DNA of 64,000 nucleotides from Pseudomonas caspiana. Its GTDB lineage: Bacteria; Pseudomonadota; Gammaproteobacteria; Pseudomonadales; Pseudomonadaceae. Of the stretch, positions 1-9,416 are shown piece after piece (the stretch's first letter is position 1; each line of letters opens with the position of its first letter). The notes beneath the pieces were generated by a model. That model was given only the letters and a program-made list of their open reading frames with translations, searched no databases and was not told the origin of the DNA. The position numbers and the translations under genes are program-made. Location: the NCBI RefSeq assembly GCF_002158995.1, contig NZ_LOHF01000006.1, positions 1 to 64,000 on the forward strand. The letters are read 5' to 3'.

Positions 1-106
1 ACATCAGTGGACGGGGCGCATGTTAAGCGTGAGTGGCAAAGCTGTCAAATTTATTTTTAACAATTTCTAAAGTTTTTTGTCGGTAATACAACCACTTACC
101 ATTCAG

Positions 107-124
107 CCCCCGGAAAACCGGGGG
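107..124. other. GC-rich hairpin downstream of gltX
   Basis: A perfect 7-bp stem (CCCCCGG / CCGGGGG) with an AAAA loop lies 23 bases past the gltX stop codon. No T-run follows directly on the minus strand, so it is only a possible transcript end for gltX. The remaining bases 1-106 are AT-rich and I see no gene in them. Confidence 0.35.
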
Positions 125-146
125 ACTGACAGGCACAGGCATTGCC

Positions 147-1628
147 TCAGGCGATGGCGCCCAGAAGCTTTTCCCATTCCTTGTTTTCTTTCTTCGAGAC
201 GCCGCCCAGCAAATCAAGCGCCTGACGCAAGCGGAAGCGGGTCAGGTCCGGGCCGAGAATTTCCATCGCATCAGTCACCGACACGGAATTGGCTTGCCCG
301 GTAATCGCGGCAAACATCAACGGCATGGCATCCCGCAGCTTGAGCTCCAGATGATCGACGACCGCCTGAATGCTGCCCATGATCCGGTCCTTCTCCCACT
401 GACGCAGAGACTCCAGCTTCCACAGAATCAACTGCATGACCTGACGAACCTGATCAGCAGACAGCTTCTTGTGCTCAAACAGTTTGGCGTCCGGTGTCAC
501 GCCACCGGCAAAGAAGAAACCGGCCAGAGGCGCGACCTGACTGAAGGTCTCCACCCTGCCCTGCACGTGCGGCGCGATCTTCATCATGTATTCAGGATTC
601 AACGCCCAGTGCTGCAGGCGCGACGCGAACTCTTCTACCGGCAGCTCGCGCAGCCACTGTCCGTTCAGCCAGGAGAGCTTCTCGATATCGAAGATCGGAC
701 CGCCCAGAGAAACCCGCGACAGATCGAAATGCTCAACCATTTCTTCCAGGGAAAACTTCTCGCGCTCGTCAGGCATCGACCAGCCCATACGACCCAGATA
801 GTTGAGCATTGCTTCAGGCATGAAGCCCATGCGCTCGTAGAACGTGACCGAAGTCGGGTTCTTGCGCTTGGACAGCTTGCTCTTGTCCGGGTTACGCAAC
901 AGCGGCATATAGCACAGTTGCGGCTTGTCCCAGCCGAAGTATTCATAAAGCAGGATCAGCTTGGGCGCCGATGGCAGCCACTCTTCACCGCGCAGCACGT
1001 GGGTGATGCCCATCAGGTGGTCATCGACGACGTTGGCCAGGAAGTAAGTCGGCAGGCCGTCAGTCTTCATCAACACTTGCATGTCCATGCGATCCCACGG
1101 GATCTCCACTTCGCCACGCAGCATGTCCGGCACGATGCAAACGCCCTCGGTCGGCACTTTCATGCGGATCACGTGGGGCTCGCCTGCCGCCAGACGACGG
1201 GCTACTTCTTCTTTGGATAGCAACAAGGCGCGGCCGTCATAACGCGGCGTTTCGCCACGAGCGGTTTGCTCGGCACGCATCTGATCCAGTTCTTCTGCGG
1301 TGCAGAAACACGGGAAGGCATGGCCCAACTCAACCAGCTGTTGCGCGTACTTCTGGTAGATGTCGCCCCGCTCGCTTTGCCGATACGGACCATGCGGACC
1401 ACCGACATCCGGGCCTTCACTCCATTCAATACCCAGCCAGCGCAGCGCGTCGAAGATCTGCTGTTCCGACTCACGGGTCGAACGCAGTTGATCGGTATCC
1501 TCGATACGCAGGATGAACTCACCGCCGTGCTGCTTGGCAAAGCAATAGTTGAAAAGCGCGATATAAGCCGTGCCAACGTGAGGGTCGCCGGTAGGCGAAG
1601 GCGCGATGCGGGTACGAACGGTGGTCAT
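147..1628 (-). CDS. gltX: glutamyl-tRNA synthetase
   Basis: Charges tRNA-Glu with glutamate in the cytoplasm (class I aminoacyl-tRNA synthetase). The 493-residue product has the usual family length. The HIGH-type signature is near residues 15-19 (GDPHVG) and the KMSKS-type loop near residue 250 (KLSKRKN). The start ATG opens [14 protein letters not shown], the standard N-terminus. It lies downstream of uvrB on the same strand with a REP hairpin between them, so it probably has its own promoter. Identity is clear from the whole sequence. Confidence 0.98.
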   Translation of the reverse strand: MTTVRTRIAPSPTGDPHVGTAYIALFNYCFAKQHGGEFILRIEDTDQLRSTRESEQQIFDALRWLGIEWSEGPDVGGPHGPYRQSERGDIYQKYAQQLVELGHAFPCFCTAEELDQMRAEQTARGETPRYDGRALLLSKEEVARRLAAGEPHVIRMKVPTEGVCIVPDMLRGEVEIPWDRMDMQVLMKTDGLPTYFLANVVDDHLMGITHVLRGEEWLPSAPKLILLYEYFGWDKPQLCYMPLLRNPDKSKLSKRKNPTSVTFYERMGFMPEAMLNYLGRMGWSMPDEREKFSLEEMVEHFDLSRVSLGGPIFDIEKLSWLNGQWLRELPVEEFASRLQHWALNPEYMMKIAPHVQGRVETFSQVAPLAGFFFAGGVTPDAKLFEHKKLSADQVRQVMQLILWKLESLRQWEKDRIMGSIQAVVDHLELKLRDAMPLMFAAITGQANSVSVTDAMEILGPDLTRFRLRQALDLLGGVSKKENKEWEKLLGAIA

Positions 1629-1680
1629 GAAAAATCCCGAAATAGGTCAAACAAGCCGTGAATCTTAACAGGCGCCGAGG

Positions 1681-1723
1681 ATCATGTGGGAGCAGAGCTT
1701 GGTCTGGGCGGCTCCCACATGAT
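1681..1723. repeat. REP palindrome, GTGGGAGC type
   Basis: Perfect 13-bp inverted arms (ATCATGTGGGAGC and its complement) separated by 17 bases, located between uvrB and gltX. Same GTGGGAGC...GCTCCCAC core as the element at 12020. No T-run follows, so it is a repetitive extragenic palindrome rather than a clean terminator. Confidence 0.75.
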
Positions 1724-1746
1724 CCCCGTTTCAACAGGTCGAATCG

Positions 1747-3762
1747 TTAAACGGTCAACAACCGCTCGCGCAGCTTGCCGATTTCGTCGCGCATCTGTGC
1801 CGCGGCTTCGAACTCCAGGTCGCGGGCCAACTGGTACATTTTCTCTTCCAGTTGCCGAATACGCTTGGTGATCTCGCTCGGTGAGCGCAGTTCGTTTTCG
1901 TACTTGGCGCTTTCTTCCGCAGCCTTGGCCATGCCTTTGCGCTTCTTGCTGCGCGAACCTGGCACCGTGGCGCCTTCCATGATGTCGGCGACATCCTTGA
2001 ACACGCCTTTTGGGGTAATGCCATTGGCCAGGTTGAACGCGATCTGTTTGTCACGGCGCCGCTCGGTCTCGCCGATGGCGCGTTCCATGGAGCCGGTGAT
2101 GCGATCCGCATAGAGGATCGCCCGCCCATTAAGATTACGGGCCGCACGACCAATGGTCTGGATCAGCGAACGCTCGGAGCGCAGGAAGCCTTCTTTATCT
2201 GCATCGAGAATTGCCACCAGCGACACTTCGGGCATGTCCAGCCCCTCGCGCAGCAGGTTGATCCCCACCAGCACATCGAAAGTCCCCAACCGCAGATCGC
2301 GAATAATCTCTACCCGCTCGACCGTATCGATGTCCGAATGCAGATACCGAACCCGCACACCATGGTCAGCCAGGTAGTCGGTCAGGTCTTCGGACATGCG
2401 CTTGGTCAACGTCGTGACTAGCACCCGCTCCTCCAGCGCCACCCGCTTGGTGATCTCCGAGAGAAGATCATCCACCTGAGTCAGCGCCGGACGAATCTCG
2501 ATTTGCGGATCTACCAGCCCGGTTGGCCGCACAACCTGCTCGACGATACGACCAGCGTGTTCTGCCTCGTAATTGCCCGGAGTCGCCGAGACAAAAATCG
2601 TCTGCGGACTGACTGCTTCCCACTCGTCGAAACGCATCGGCCGGTTATCCAGCGCCGATGGTAGACGGAAGCCGTATTCGACCAAAGTTTCTTTACGCGA
2701 GCGGTCACCTTTGTACATGGCGCCGACCTGCGGCACGCTGACGTGAGACTCGTCGATGATCAGCAGCGCATCAGGCGGCAGATAGTCGTACAGGGTTGGC
2801 GGAGGCGCACCGGAAGGACGTCCCGACAGATAGCGCGAGTAGTTTTCGATACCGTTGCAGTAACCCAGCTCGAGAATCATTTCCAGATCGAAACGGGTCC
2901 GCTGCTCGAGACGCTGAGCTTCAACCAGTTTGTTGTTGGTACGCAGATACTCAAGACGCTCCTGTAACTCGACCTTGATGCCTTCCATCGCCTCCACCAG
3001 AGTTTCCCGTGGCGTGACGTAGTGGCTCTTGGGGTAGAAGGTAAAACGCGGCAGCTTGCGGATCACCTCGCCGGTCAGCGGATCGAATGACGAAATGCTT
3101 TCCACCTCATCGTCGAACAGCTCGATGCGAATCGCTTCCAGATCCGACTCCGCAGGATAGATGTCAATTACATCGCCGCGCACCCGAAACGTCGCCCGGG
3201 CGAAGTCCATGTCATTGCGGGTGTACTGCAAATCAGCCAGACGACGCAGCAAAGCGCGTTGATCGAGTTTGTCACCGCGATCCACGTGCAACACCATGCG
3301 CAAATACGTTTCCGGGCTGCCAAGACCATAAATGCACGACACCGTGGTGACGATAATGGCGTCCTTGCGTTCCAGCAAAGCCTTGGTAGCGGATAGACGC
3401 ATCTGCTCGATGTGGTCGTTGATCGACGCATCCTTCTCGATGAAGGTATCAGACGACGGTACATAGGCTTCAGGCTGGTAATAGTCGTAATAAGAGACGA
3501 AGTATTCGACGGCGTTGTTCGGAAAGAACGCCTTGAACTCACCGTACAACTGCGCAGCCAGGGTTTTGTTCGGGGCGAGCACCAAAGTCGGGCGCTGCAC
3601 CTGGGAGATCACGTTGGCAATGCTGAACGTCTTGCCCGAGCCAGTTACCCCTAGCAAGGTCTGGTGAGCCAGACCGGCGTCGATCCCTTCGACCAGTTGG
3701 CGGATGGCCTCGGGCTGATCGCCAGCAGGCTCAAAGCGGGTTACGAGCTGAAACTCGGACAT
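1747..3762 (-). CDS. uvrB: excinuclease ABC subunit B
   Basis: DNA damage-recognition helicase of nucleotide excision repair; receives the lesion from UvrA and recruits UvrC. The 671-residue protein has Walker A (GVTGSGKT, about residues 38-45), the DNA-clamping beta-hairpin with [10 protein letters not shown], a DESH Walker B near residue 338, helicase motif VI (QTIGRAARN) and a C-terminal UVR motif ([24 protein letters not shown] region). The 355-bp upstream region shows no recognisable LexA box (CTG-N10-CAG) on reading, so SOS control is not supported here. Confidence 0.98.
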   Translation of the reverse strand: MSEFQLVTRFEPAGDQPEAIRQLVEGIDAGLAHQTLLGVTGSGKTFSIANVISQVQRPTLVLAPNKTLAAQLYGEFKAFFPNNAVEYFVSYYDYYQPEAYVPSSDTFIEKDASINDHIEQMRLSATKALLERKDAIIVTTVSCIYGLGSPETYLRMVLHVDRGDKLDQRALLRRLADLQYTRNDMDFARATFRVRGDVIDIYPAESDLEAIRIELFDDEVESISSFDPLTGEVIRKLPRFTFYPKSHYVTPRETLVEAMEGIKVELQERLEYLRTNNKLVEAQRLEQRTRFDLEMILELGYCNGIENYSRYLSGRPSGAPPPTLYDYLPPDALLIIDESHVSVPQVGAMYKGDRSRKETLVEYGFRLPSALDNRPMRFDEWEAVSPQTIFVSATPGNYEAEHAGRIVEQVVRPTGLVDPQIEIRPALTQVDDLLSEITKRVALEERVLVTTLTKRMSEDLTDYLADHGVRVRYLHSDIDTVERVEIIRDLRLGTFDVLVGINLLREGLDMPEVSLVAILDADKEGFLRSERSLIQTIGRAARNLNGRAILYADRITGSMERAIGETERRRDKQIAFNLANGITPKGVFKDVADIMEGATVPGSRSKKRKGMAKAAEESAKYENELRSPSEITKRIRQLEEKMYQLARDLEFEAAAQMRDEIGKLRERLLTV

Positions 3763-4117
3763 AACGTACCTCTAGGTGGGCTCTCGCAACGTTGCAAGCG
3801 AAAACCGTAGAACTGCTATCGGCTAATCACAAAGGATCAGTCGTACAGAATATGAAGTGATGGGACTACAAATGGAGTCGCCATCGCAACCTTTCAACCC
3901 GCCGCCTTCAACCGATTAAATTGGCCTCAGGTACACGAAGCGTGTTGCAACACGACCATTGACTGACAATAACCTCAAAAAACCTTTAAAAAATCCGTCA
4001 CGGGCTGTCGCCCCGGCCAGAGATGGCCTCTATACTGACTCCCCGTTTGTGCACCGCTCTGGCGCATTCGGGTCAGAGCGGGTTTCCCCTCACCTCTCAC
4101 ACAGAGCCGCCACAAAA
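3763..4117. promoter_or_regulatory. divergent promoter region uvrB / aminotransferase
   Basis: 355 bases without a gene. A TATACT -10-like hexamer at 4031-4036, about 80 bases before the aminotransferase start, with only a weak -35, is the best promoter candidate on the plus strand. I see no LexA box and no convincing operator. The reading frame of the downstream gene stays open back to 3959 but lacks a family-like N-terminus there. Confidence 0.35.
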
Positions 4118-5314
4118 ATGAGCCTGTTCTCCGCTGTCGAAATGGCACCACGCGATCCTATCCTGGGCCTCAACGAAGCATTCAACGCCGATACCCGTAC
4201 CACCAAGGTCAATCTTGGCGTGGGCGTCTATTGCAACGAAGAAGGACGCATTCCCCTTCTGCGCGCCGTTGCCGAAGCAGAGAATATTCGCGTGGCTCAA
4301 CACGCTCCTCGTGGCTACCTGCCGATCGACGGCATCGCGGCGTACGACGTTGCCGTACAAAAATTGCTGCTGGGTGCTGATTCGCCGTTGATCGCCTCCG
4401 GCCGCGTTCTGACCACTCAGGCCGTGGGTGGCACCGGCGCCCTCAAAATCGGTGCTGACTTCCTCAAGCAATTGCGCCCTGATGCAGTCGTGGCAATCAG
4501 CGACCCAAGCTGGGAAAACCATCGCGCCCTGTTTGAAACCGCCGGTTTCCCGGTGCAGAACTATCGTTACTATGATGCGACCAGCCATGACGTGAACCGT
4601 TCCGGCATGCTGGAAGACCTGCAGAATCTGCCATCCGGTTCTATCGTCGTGCTGCACGCCTGCTGCCACAACCCGACTGGCGTTGATCTGACGCTGGACG
4701 ACTGGAAAAAAGTGCTGGAAGTGGTCAAGAGCAAAGGCCACGTGCCTTTCCTGGACATGGCGTACCAGGGCTTCGGCACCGGCATTGACGAAGACGCAGT
4801 TGCCGTCCGTCTGTTCGCAGAATCGGGCCTGACGTTCTTCGCTTCCAGCTCGTTCTCCAAGTCGTTCTCGCTGTATGGCGAACGCGTCGGCGCGCTGTCG
4901 ATCATCACTGACTCTAAAGAAGAGACCGCCCGCGTCCTGTCCCAGGTCAAGCGCGTGATCCGCACCAACTACTCCAACCCGCCTACACATGGCGCAACCA
5001 TCGTTGCAGCGGTACTCAACAGCCCTGAACTGCGCGCCAAATGGGAAGAAGAGCTGGGCGAAATGCGCGTCCGCATCAAGAGCATGCGCCAGGCGATGGT
5101 CGAGCGTCTGGCCAACAACCCTGCGGGCCAGGACTTCAGCTTCGTCGGTCGCCAGAGCGGCATGTTCTCTTACTCAGGCCTGACCACTGAGCAAGTGCAT
5201 CGCCTGCGTAACGAGTTCGGTATTTATGCCCTCGACACCGGCCGGATCTGCGTTGCAGCGCTGAACCAGAGCAACATTGATACCGTGTGCAAGGCGATCA
5301 TCCAAGTGATCTAA
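4118..5314 (+). CDS. phhC: aromatic amino acid aminotransferase
   Basis: PLP-dependent class I aminotransferase of the AspC/TyrB type (398 residues), interconverting aromatic amino acids or aspartate and their 2-oxo acids. The PLP lysine is at about residue 248 in SFSKSFSLYGERVG; the HNPTGVD motif and the GRICVAALN end are typical. I chose ATG 4118 because MSLFSAVEMAPRDPILGLN is the standard family start; an upstream GTG-type start at 3959 would add 53 residues without homology. The PhhC/TyrB name fits Pseudomonas, but here no phhA/phhB lies beside it, so AspC-like specificity cannot be excluded. Confidence 0.9.
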   Translation: MSLFSAVEMAPRDPILGLNEAFNADTRTTKVNLGVGVYCNEEGRIPLLRAVAEAENIRVAQHAPRGYLPIDGIAAYDVAVQKLLLGADSPLIASGRVLTTQAVGGTGALKIGADFLKQLRPDAVVAISDPSWENHRALFETAGFPVQNYRYYDATSHDVNRSGMLEDLQNLPSGSIVVLHACCHNPTGVDLTLDDWKKVLEVVKSKGHVPFLDMAYQGFGTGIDEDAVAVRLFAESGLTFFASSSFSKSFSLYGERVGALSIITDSKEETARVLSQVKRVIRTNYSNPPTHGATIVAAVLNSPELRAKWEEELGEMRVRIKSMRQAMVERLANNPAGQDFSFVGRQSGMFSYSGLTTEQVHRLRNEFGIYALDTGRICVAALNQSNIDTVCKAIIQVI

Positions 5315-5328
5315 CGGTTGCGGCGGTG

Positions 5329-5368
5329 AAAAAAGGGAAGCAGACGAGAGTCTGACTTCCCTTTTTTT
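5329..5368 (+). terminator. rho-independent terminator of the aminotransferase gene
   Basis: Stem AAAAAAGGGAAG-CAGAC / GTCTG-A-CTTCCCTTTTTT with a GAGA tetraloop and a run of seven T, starting 15 bases after the stop codon. The A-rich 5' arm makes it potentially bidirectional. Confidence 0.92.
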
Positions 5369-5449
5369 GGCCCAGCCGTTTATCTCGGGGCCCTGCGTTG
5401 CTCAGGAGCGCCCCTCAAAAGCAACTAGCTGATTTGGGATATTTTTCTG

Positions 5450-5538
5450 TCGAAGCGCACGAGCATCGCGGCCGCGATAGCGTCCTGCCTGATATACCGC
5501 TATCGCGGCCTCGCGATGCTCGTGCGCTCCTACAGGTT
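5450..5538. repeat. REPIN-like long inverted repeat
   Basis: Arms of about 28-30 bases (from GCGCACGAGCATCGCG through GCCGCGATAGCG, and the complement) match except for a 2-base insertion, around a 15-base centre, ending in GCTCCTACAGG. This is the GTAGGAGC class of Pseudomonas repeat in its inverted-pair (REPIN) form. It lies between the aminotransferase terminator and the fpv-like operon. Confidence 0.75.
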
Positions 5539-5628
5539 TTGTGTTTGCCGCTAAGTCAGGCAAAAGCATCAATGCGTCAGGGCAGACAGAAACGCGCCTG
5601 AAAACACATCCAGAAACAACTTTTAAAT

Positions 5629-5676
5629 ATGTAATGAGAATTAACACTGCGGGTATTTGATTCTCATCCGTCCTAG
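5629..5676 (+). promoter_or_regulatory. candidate Fur-family operator upstream of the fpvG-like gene
   Basis: Two facing half-sites, TAATGAGAATTA and GATTCTCAT, lie about 110-150 bases before the fpvG-like start. Each matches the core of the Fur consensus (ATGATAATCAT) at 8-9 of 11 positions, and together they form a spaced inverted repeat ATGAGAAT...ATTCTCAT. Iron control would suit the operon. The match is partial, so a related metal regulator remains possible. Confidence 0.4.
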
Positions 5677-5783
5677 TAATATGCAGCAGTCGCGTCGGCA
5701 AAAGCCACGACTGCTTTTTATGGATACCGTAAGCCCGAACGATTATCGGGCTGCTCCACACCGTGAATCGAGACCGTTACTCC

Positions 5784-6998
5784 ATGTCTAAGAAGTCCCG
5801 TTCGAAAATCTGGTTTCTTGTCCACAGCTGGCTGGCCCTGCCCATCTGGTTCTTTGTCCTGATCGTCTGTTTCACCGGGACGCTGGCAGTGGTCAGCAAA
5901 GAGATCATGTGGCTGGTTAACCCAGAGATGCGCGCCAACCCGCCGTCTGCCGATGCCCCGCGCCTGAGTTTCGAGACGGTCAAGGAGACCATCCAACGTA
6001 ACGATCCACAGATCAAGGTCGGCAGGATTTCCGAGCCCGACGGTGACTATTTCGCGCTTAACGTTCGGGCAACCTATCCGGGCGGGCGCGCCGTTGTCGC
6101 TTATGCCAACCCTTACACCGGAGTTCTTCAGGGTATCGCGCCATCGTTCGACTTCCCTGCATTCACCCGGGCACTGCACGGCTGGTGGCTGGTCCCGTTT
6201 ACCAACGGGTTCTCCTGGGGCTGGTACATGGTGTCGCTGTTAAGCATTCCTCTGCTGGCTTCGTTGATTACCGGCCTCGTCGTTTACAAAAAGTTCTGGA
6301 AAGGCTTCTTCAAACCCACGCTGCGCTTTAACCATGGAGCACGGATTTTCTGGGGCGACTTCCACCGACTGAGCGGAATCTGGTCGATCTGGTTCATCGC
6401 CGTCATTTCCATCACCGGGATGTGGTTCCTGATTCAGGCCATTCTGTTTGATAACCAGATCAGCATTTCCAGCCAGTCGCCCATAGCTTCAGTCATACCC
6501 CATGCCAGCGTGCCTCTGACTGCAGATGGCAGCCCGGCACCGATGATCAGCCTCGATAAGGCCGTAGAAATCACCCGAGAGAAGATTCCAGGACTGGAGC
6601 CCAGCTCCATCAGCATGCCGCTCAACGCCTACAGCAACATCAGCGTCGCGGGTCGCAGTTGGTACCCACTGATGTTCCAGACCGCAGAAATCAACCCGTA
6701 CAGCGGCGAAATTGCCACTTCCCACCTGCTGTCGGATCGCTCGGCACTGGAGTTCGTCACTGAATCCATGCGCCCTCTTCACACGGGTGACTTCGGGGGG
6801 ATATGGATCAAGCTGATCTGGACCTTCTTCGCCCTGATTCTGAGCATGATGGTCCTCAGCGGTTTGCTTATCTGGACCAAACGGACCGCTCAGGCAACCG
6901 TCAATGCGCTCAAACGCAGTGAAAAACTCGAACGTGCCAGCGTCAGTCAGCAAACGCTCGCGCCCGTGTCCACCAAGATTCCGGAGAGCACACTGTGA
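5784..6998 (+). CDS. fpvG: PepSY-type inner-membrane protein, FpvG-like ferripyoverdine reductase
   Basis: A 404-residue PepSY-associated membrane protein with an N-terminal membrane segment (LPIWFFVLIVCFTGTLAV), two further segments in the middle (SLLSIPLLASLITGLVVY and IWFIAVISITGMWFLIQAI) and one near the C-terminus (TFFALILSMMVLSGLLIW), flanked by conserved His (VHSW, LHGWW, DFHRLSG, LHTGDFG). In P. aeruginosa FpvG supplies electrons to reduce Fe(III)-pyoverdine in the periplasm. The assignment rests on family and on the exact gene order that follows. I chose ATG 5784 (MSKKSRSKIW); a GTG at 5763 would add 7 residues. Confidence 0.82.
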   Translation: MSKKSRSKIWFLVHSWLALPIWFFVLIVCFTGTLAVVSKEIMWLVNPEMRANPPSADAPRLSFETVKETIQRNDPQIKVGRISEPDGDYFALNVRATYPGGRAVVAYANPYTGVLQGIAPSFDFPAFTRALHGWWLVPFTNGFSWGWYMVSLLSIPLLASLITGLVVYKKFWKGFFKPTLRFNHGARIFWGDFHRLSGIWSIWFIAVISITGMWFLIQAILFDNQISISSQSPIASVIPHASVPLTADGSPAPMISLDKAVEITREKIPGLEPSSISMPLNAYSNISVAGRSWYPLMFQTAEINPYSGEIATSHLLSDRSALEFVTESMRPLHTGDFGGIWIKLIWTFFALILSMMVLSGLLIWTKRTAQATVNALKRSEKLERASVSQQTLAPVSTKIPESTL

Positions 6999-7537
6999 GC
7001 AAGGCCGCCGTGGCAACACAACCGTCGACCCTGAGCCGTTTCTGGCATAAATGGCGCTTTCACATCAACATCTTGCTGGTGCTGATCCCGCTGGGCTTCA
7101 TGCCCAAGTACTTTACCGAAGTGGCCCTGTTCCGCGGCGACAACGGTCTGGGTCAACGTGAGATAGGCGAAGTCCCGGTCGGCCCGTGGAGCATCCGCAT
7201 GGCGGAGTTTCTTGATGGACCGCCACGCCTGGAAGGCGCCTCCGGCTACACCAAAAGCTTTAATGCGGCGCTGTGTGCCGAATGTGCGGACAAGGTCAAG
7301 GCGACCTACCTGCGCATTGGCAAACCCCGCAGTCTGCGTGCCGCCGGGGTCATTTTCTTCGGCTCGCCCTATCGGATGAGCGCCTTCATGCAGATTCCTG
7401 AACGCACCGCCCCTGACGCCGACCTGTGGATCACCATGGAAGGCTGGGACGGCTCGATGCATCAGGCATCCATTCCGTTATCACAGGCATCCCCGGCCAC
7501 CGTTGCCTGGCTGAAAAAACAAGGAGTCAAACCATGA
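6995..7537 (+). CDS. fpvH: FpvH-like membrane-anchored protein
   Basis: 180 residues starting at a GTG that overlaps the stop of the previous gene by 4 bases, so translation is probably coupled. It has one N-terminal membrane segment (INILLVLIPLGFMPKYFTEVA) and a periplasmic domain with a CAEC cysteine pair, which could bind metal or haem. No enzymatic family is recognisable. By position it equals FpvH of the ferripyoverdine reduction complex; the function of the single protein is known only as helping FpvG. Confidence 0.75.
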   Translation: MSKAAVATQPSTLSRFWHKWRFHINILLVLIPLGFMPKYFTEVALFRGDNGLGQREIGEVPVGPWSIRMAEFLDGPPRLEGASGYTKSFNAALCAECADKVKATYLRIGKPRSLRAAGVIFFGSPYRMSAFMQIPERTAPDADLWITMEGWDGSMHQASIPLSQASPATVAWLKKQGVKP

Positions 7538-7881
7538 TCGGCAGACCTAATCTGCGCTGGCTCGGCGTCAGTGCCCGCCACCTCATTGCCGTGAGCTTGC
7601 TCGGCCTGAGCACACAAGCGCTGGCACACAACCCGATGTGCGAGTGCAAACAGATCGACAATGAACAGATCCGTTGCACCGGCGGCTTTTCCGACGGCAG
7701 TGGCGCGCCGGGCGTGACACTCGACGTAATCGGCTACGACGAAACCATTTTGGTACCTGGCAAACTGGGTGAGGACTCGACCGTCACGTTCAAGAAACCG
7801 GCTTCCGAGTTTTATGTGCTGTTCGATGCCGGCCCAGGCCATGTGGTCGAAATCGACCAAGCCGACATCGAGGCCCCATGA
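7534..7881 (+). CDS. fpvJ: FpvJ-like periplasmic protein
   Basis: 115-residue exported protein: a signal peptide ending ...STQALA/HNP, then a short Cys motif (MCECKQI, with another Cys at IRCTGG) and a beta-rich domain. The reading frame is open from 7426, but ATG 7534 overlaps the fpvH-like stop by 4 bases (ATGA) and begins directly at the signal peptide, so it is the better start. His-Asn-Pro-Met-Cys-x-Cys directly after the cleavage site looks like a metal site; a role as periplasmic iron chaperone is inference from the FpvJ position. Confidence 0.75.
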   Translation: MIGRPNLRWLGVSARHLIAVSLLGLSTQALAHNPMCECKQIDNEQIRCTGGFSDGSGAPGVTLDVIGYDETILVPGKLGEDSTVTFKKPASEFYVLFDAGPGHVVEIDQADIEAP

Positions 7882-8453
7882 GTACGCCAACCCATCAAGT
7901 AGTCCGTCCGGCGGGTGCGGGTCATGAAACGCTTTATGTACTGGCGTTGTGTCTGGTGATCCTGCTGGTTGCCGGGACCGTTATCGGCTGGCACGGGGAA
8001 AGCCAGGACGTGCAAAGCGTCGCTGCCCATGAGCTGGATGCCCGGCGCGATCTGACCGCTTCAGAACAAGGTATCTACGCCGATTTGCGCGTCACGCTGG
8101 ACGAGATTCGCCTGCTGGCACCCGAGCAAGCCACGCCGGTAACGCCGCAACAGCTTAGCGATGAAGGTCTCGCGCCTTTCGTAGAGGACGCCAGTTCAGT
8201 CAGCCGTGGCGGCCATGGCTGGCAGATGGTCGATAAGTCCTACGTTGGGCTGAGCCAAGACCCTGCCGTCGCCGGATCGTTTCTGTTGCGCATCGGAGCG
8301 GTCGATGACGCTCAGGCCGACATCTGGATCAATCGCAGTCCCTCGCTCAGTAATGGCATTACCGATATCAGCGACAAGGCCCTGATTGCTTCGGGCTGGA
8401 AGCAGGTCGTCGCCCAGTTCGATGCAGGTGTTACTCGCCAGCACAAACACTGA
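7878..8453 (+). CDS. fpvK: FpvK-like single-pass membrane protein (DUF6162-like)
   Basis: 191 residues overlapping the preceding gene by 4 bases. One membrane segment near residues 18-38 (LYVLALCLVILLVAGTVIG) anchors a periplasmic domain. The C-terminus ends in QHKH. It is the fourth gene in the fpvGHJK order. Exact function unknown; in P. aeruginosa the four proteins act together in iron release from pyoverdine. The DUF number is from memory. Confidence 0.7.
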   Translation: MSTPTHQVVRPAGAGHETLYVLALCLVILLVAGTVIGWHGESQDVQSVAAHELDARRDLTASEQGIYADLRVTLDEIRLLAPEQATPVTPQQLSDEGLAPFVEDASSVSRGGHGWQMVDKSYVGLSQDPAVAGSFLLRIGAVDDAQADIWINRSPSLSNGITDISDKALIASGWKQVVAQFDAGVTRQHKH

Positions 8454-8489
8454 TCTCCACGCACTCATTTTAAAGAAGACTGCTCGCCC

Positions 8490-9416
8490 ATGCCTATTTC
8501 TCTGAAACGCCGACCTTTGCTGCGCGCGGTACTGGTCGGCCTGCTGGCCACCCTCCTCACTCCACTGGCCAATGCCGACGCCAAACGCTTGCGGATCGGC
8601 ATCACCCTGCACCCTTATTACAGCTATGTCGCCAACATCGTCGGTGACAAGGCCGAAGTAGTTCCGTTGATTCCTGCCGGTTTCAACCCGCACGCCTATG
8701 AGCCGCGCGCCGACGACATCAAGCGTATCGGTTCGCTGGACGTCGTGGTGCTCAATGGCGTAGGTCACGATGATTTTGCTGACCGGATGATTGCCGCCAG
8801 TGAAAAACCGGATATTGCGGTGATTGAAGCCAACGCCGACGTTCCATTGCTGGCCGCCACCGGCGTGGCTGCGCGGGGCGCGGGCAAAGTGGTCAACCCT
8901 CACACCTTCTTGTCGATCAGCGCGTCCATTGCCCAGGTCAACAACATTGCCCGCGAGCTGGGCAAGCTTGATCCGGACAATGCCAAGACCTACACCGCCA
9001 ACGCACGCGCCTACGGTAAACGTCTGCGCCAGATGCGTGCTGATGCACTGGCCAAGCTGACCAAGGCACCCAACGCCGATTTGCGGGTGGCTACCGTACA
9101 CGCCGCTTATGACTATTTGCTGCGTGAGTTTGGTCTGGAGGTCACGGCAGTGGTGGAGCCCGCACACGGTATCGAGCCGAGCCCGAGCCAACTGAAAAAA
9201 ACCATCGATCAACTGCGTGAGCTGGACGTAAAAGTGATTTTCTCGGAAATGGACTTCCCGTCCACCTACGTTGAAACCATCCAGCGCGAGTCGGGGGTCA
9301 AGCTCTACCCGCTGTCGCACATTTCCTATGGCGAGTACACCGCCGACAAGTACGAGAAGGAAATGGCTGGCAATCTGGACACCGTCGTACGCGCCATTCA
9401 GGAGTCCGGGGCATGA
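8490..9416 (+). CDS. fpvC: metal-binding ABC substrate-binding protein, FpvC-like
   Basis: Cluster A-I (TroA/ZnuA-type) periplasmic binding protein, 308 residues with a cleavable signal peptide (cut near ANA/DAK, residue 29). Expected metal ligands are present: His41 (TLHPYY), His68 (NPHAYE), a His in VNPHTF, one in VHAAYDY and the acidic pair FSEMD. There is no His-rich loop of the ZnuA kind. In the fpv operon FpvC takes up iron freed from pyoverdine and delivers it to FpvDE. If the operon assignment is wrong it would be a Zn or Mn binding protein. Confidence 0.82.
   Translation: MPISLKRRPLLRAVLVGLLATLLTPLANADAKRLRIGITLHPYYSYVANIVGDKAEVVPLIPAGFNPHAYEPRADDIKRIGSLDVVVLNGVGHDDFADRMIAASEKPDIAVIEANADVPLLAATGVAARGAGKVVNPHTFLSISASIAQVNNIARELGKLDPDNAKTYTANARAYGKRLRQMRADALAKLTKAPNADLRVATVHAAYDYLLREFGLEVTAVVEPAHGIEPSPSQLKKTIDQLRELDVKVIFSEMDFPSTYVETIQRESGVKLYPLSHISYGEYTADKYEKEMAGNLDTVVRAIQESGA

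Noticed and set aside
1..146. tRNA gene downstream of gltX
   Set aside because: tRNA genes often follow gltX in Pseudomonas, but no cloverleaf, TTC-loop or CCA end can be drawn in these bases; it may lie outside the window.
3763..3960. LexA (SOS) box upstream of uvrB
   Set aside because: Read on both strands for CTG-N10-CAG with an AT-rich centre; no convincing match.
4097..4990. 297-residue minus-strand frame across the aminotransferase
   Set aside because: Shadow of a well-supported gene; no start signal and no family likeness.
5450..5538. Rho-independent terminator or small RNA
   Set aside because: The long inverted repeat has no T-run and shares ends with other GTAGGAGC repeats, so it is a REPIN.
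8196..9320. 374-residue open frame on the minus strand
   Set aside because: It lies wholly opposite the fpvK-like and fpvC-like genes, has no ribosome site or recognisable domain, and its composition (Gln, Arg, His, Gly rich) is that of an antisense shadow.
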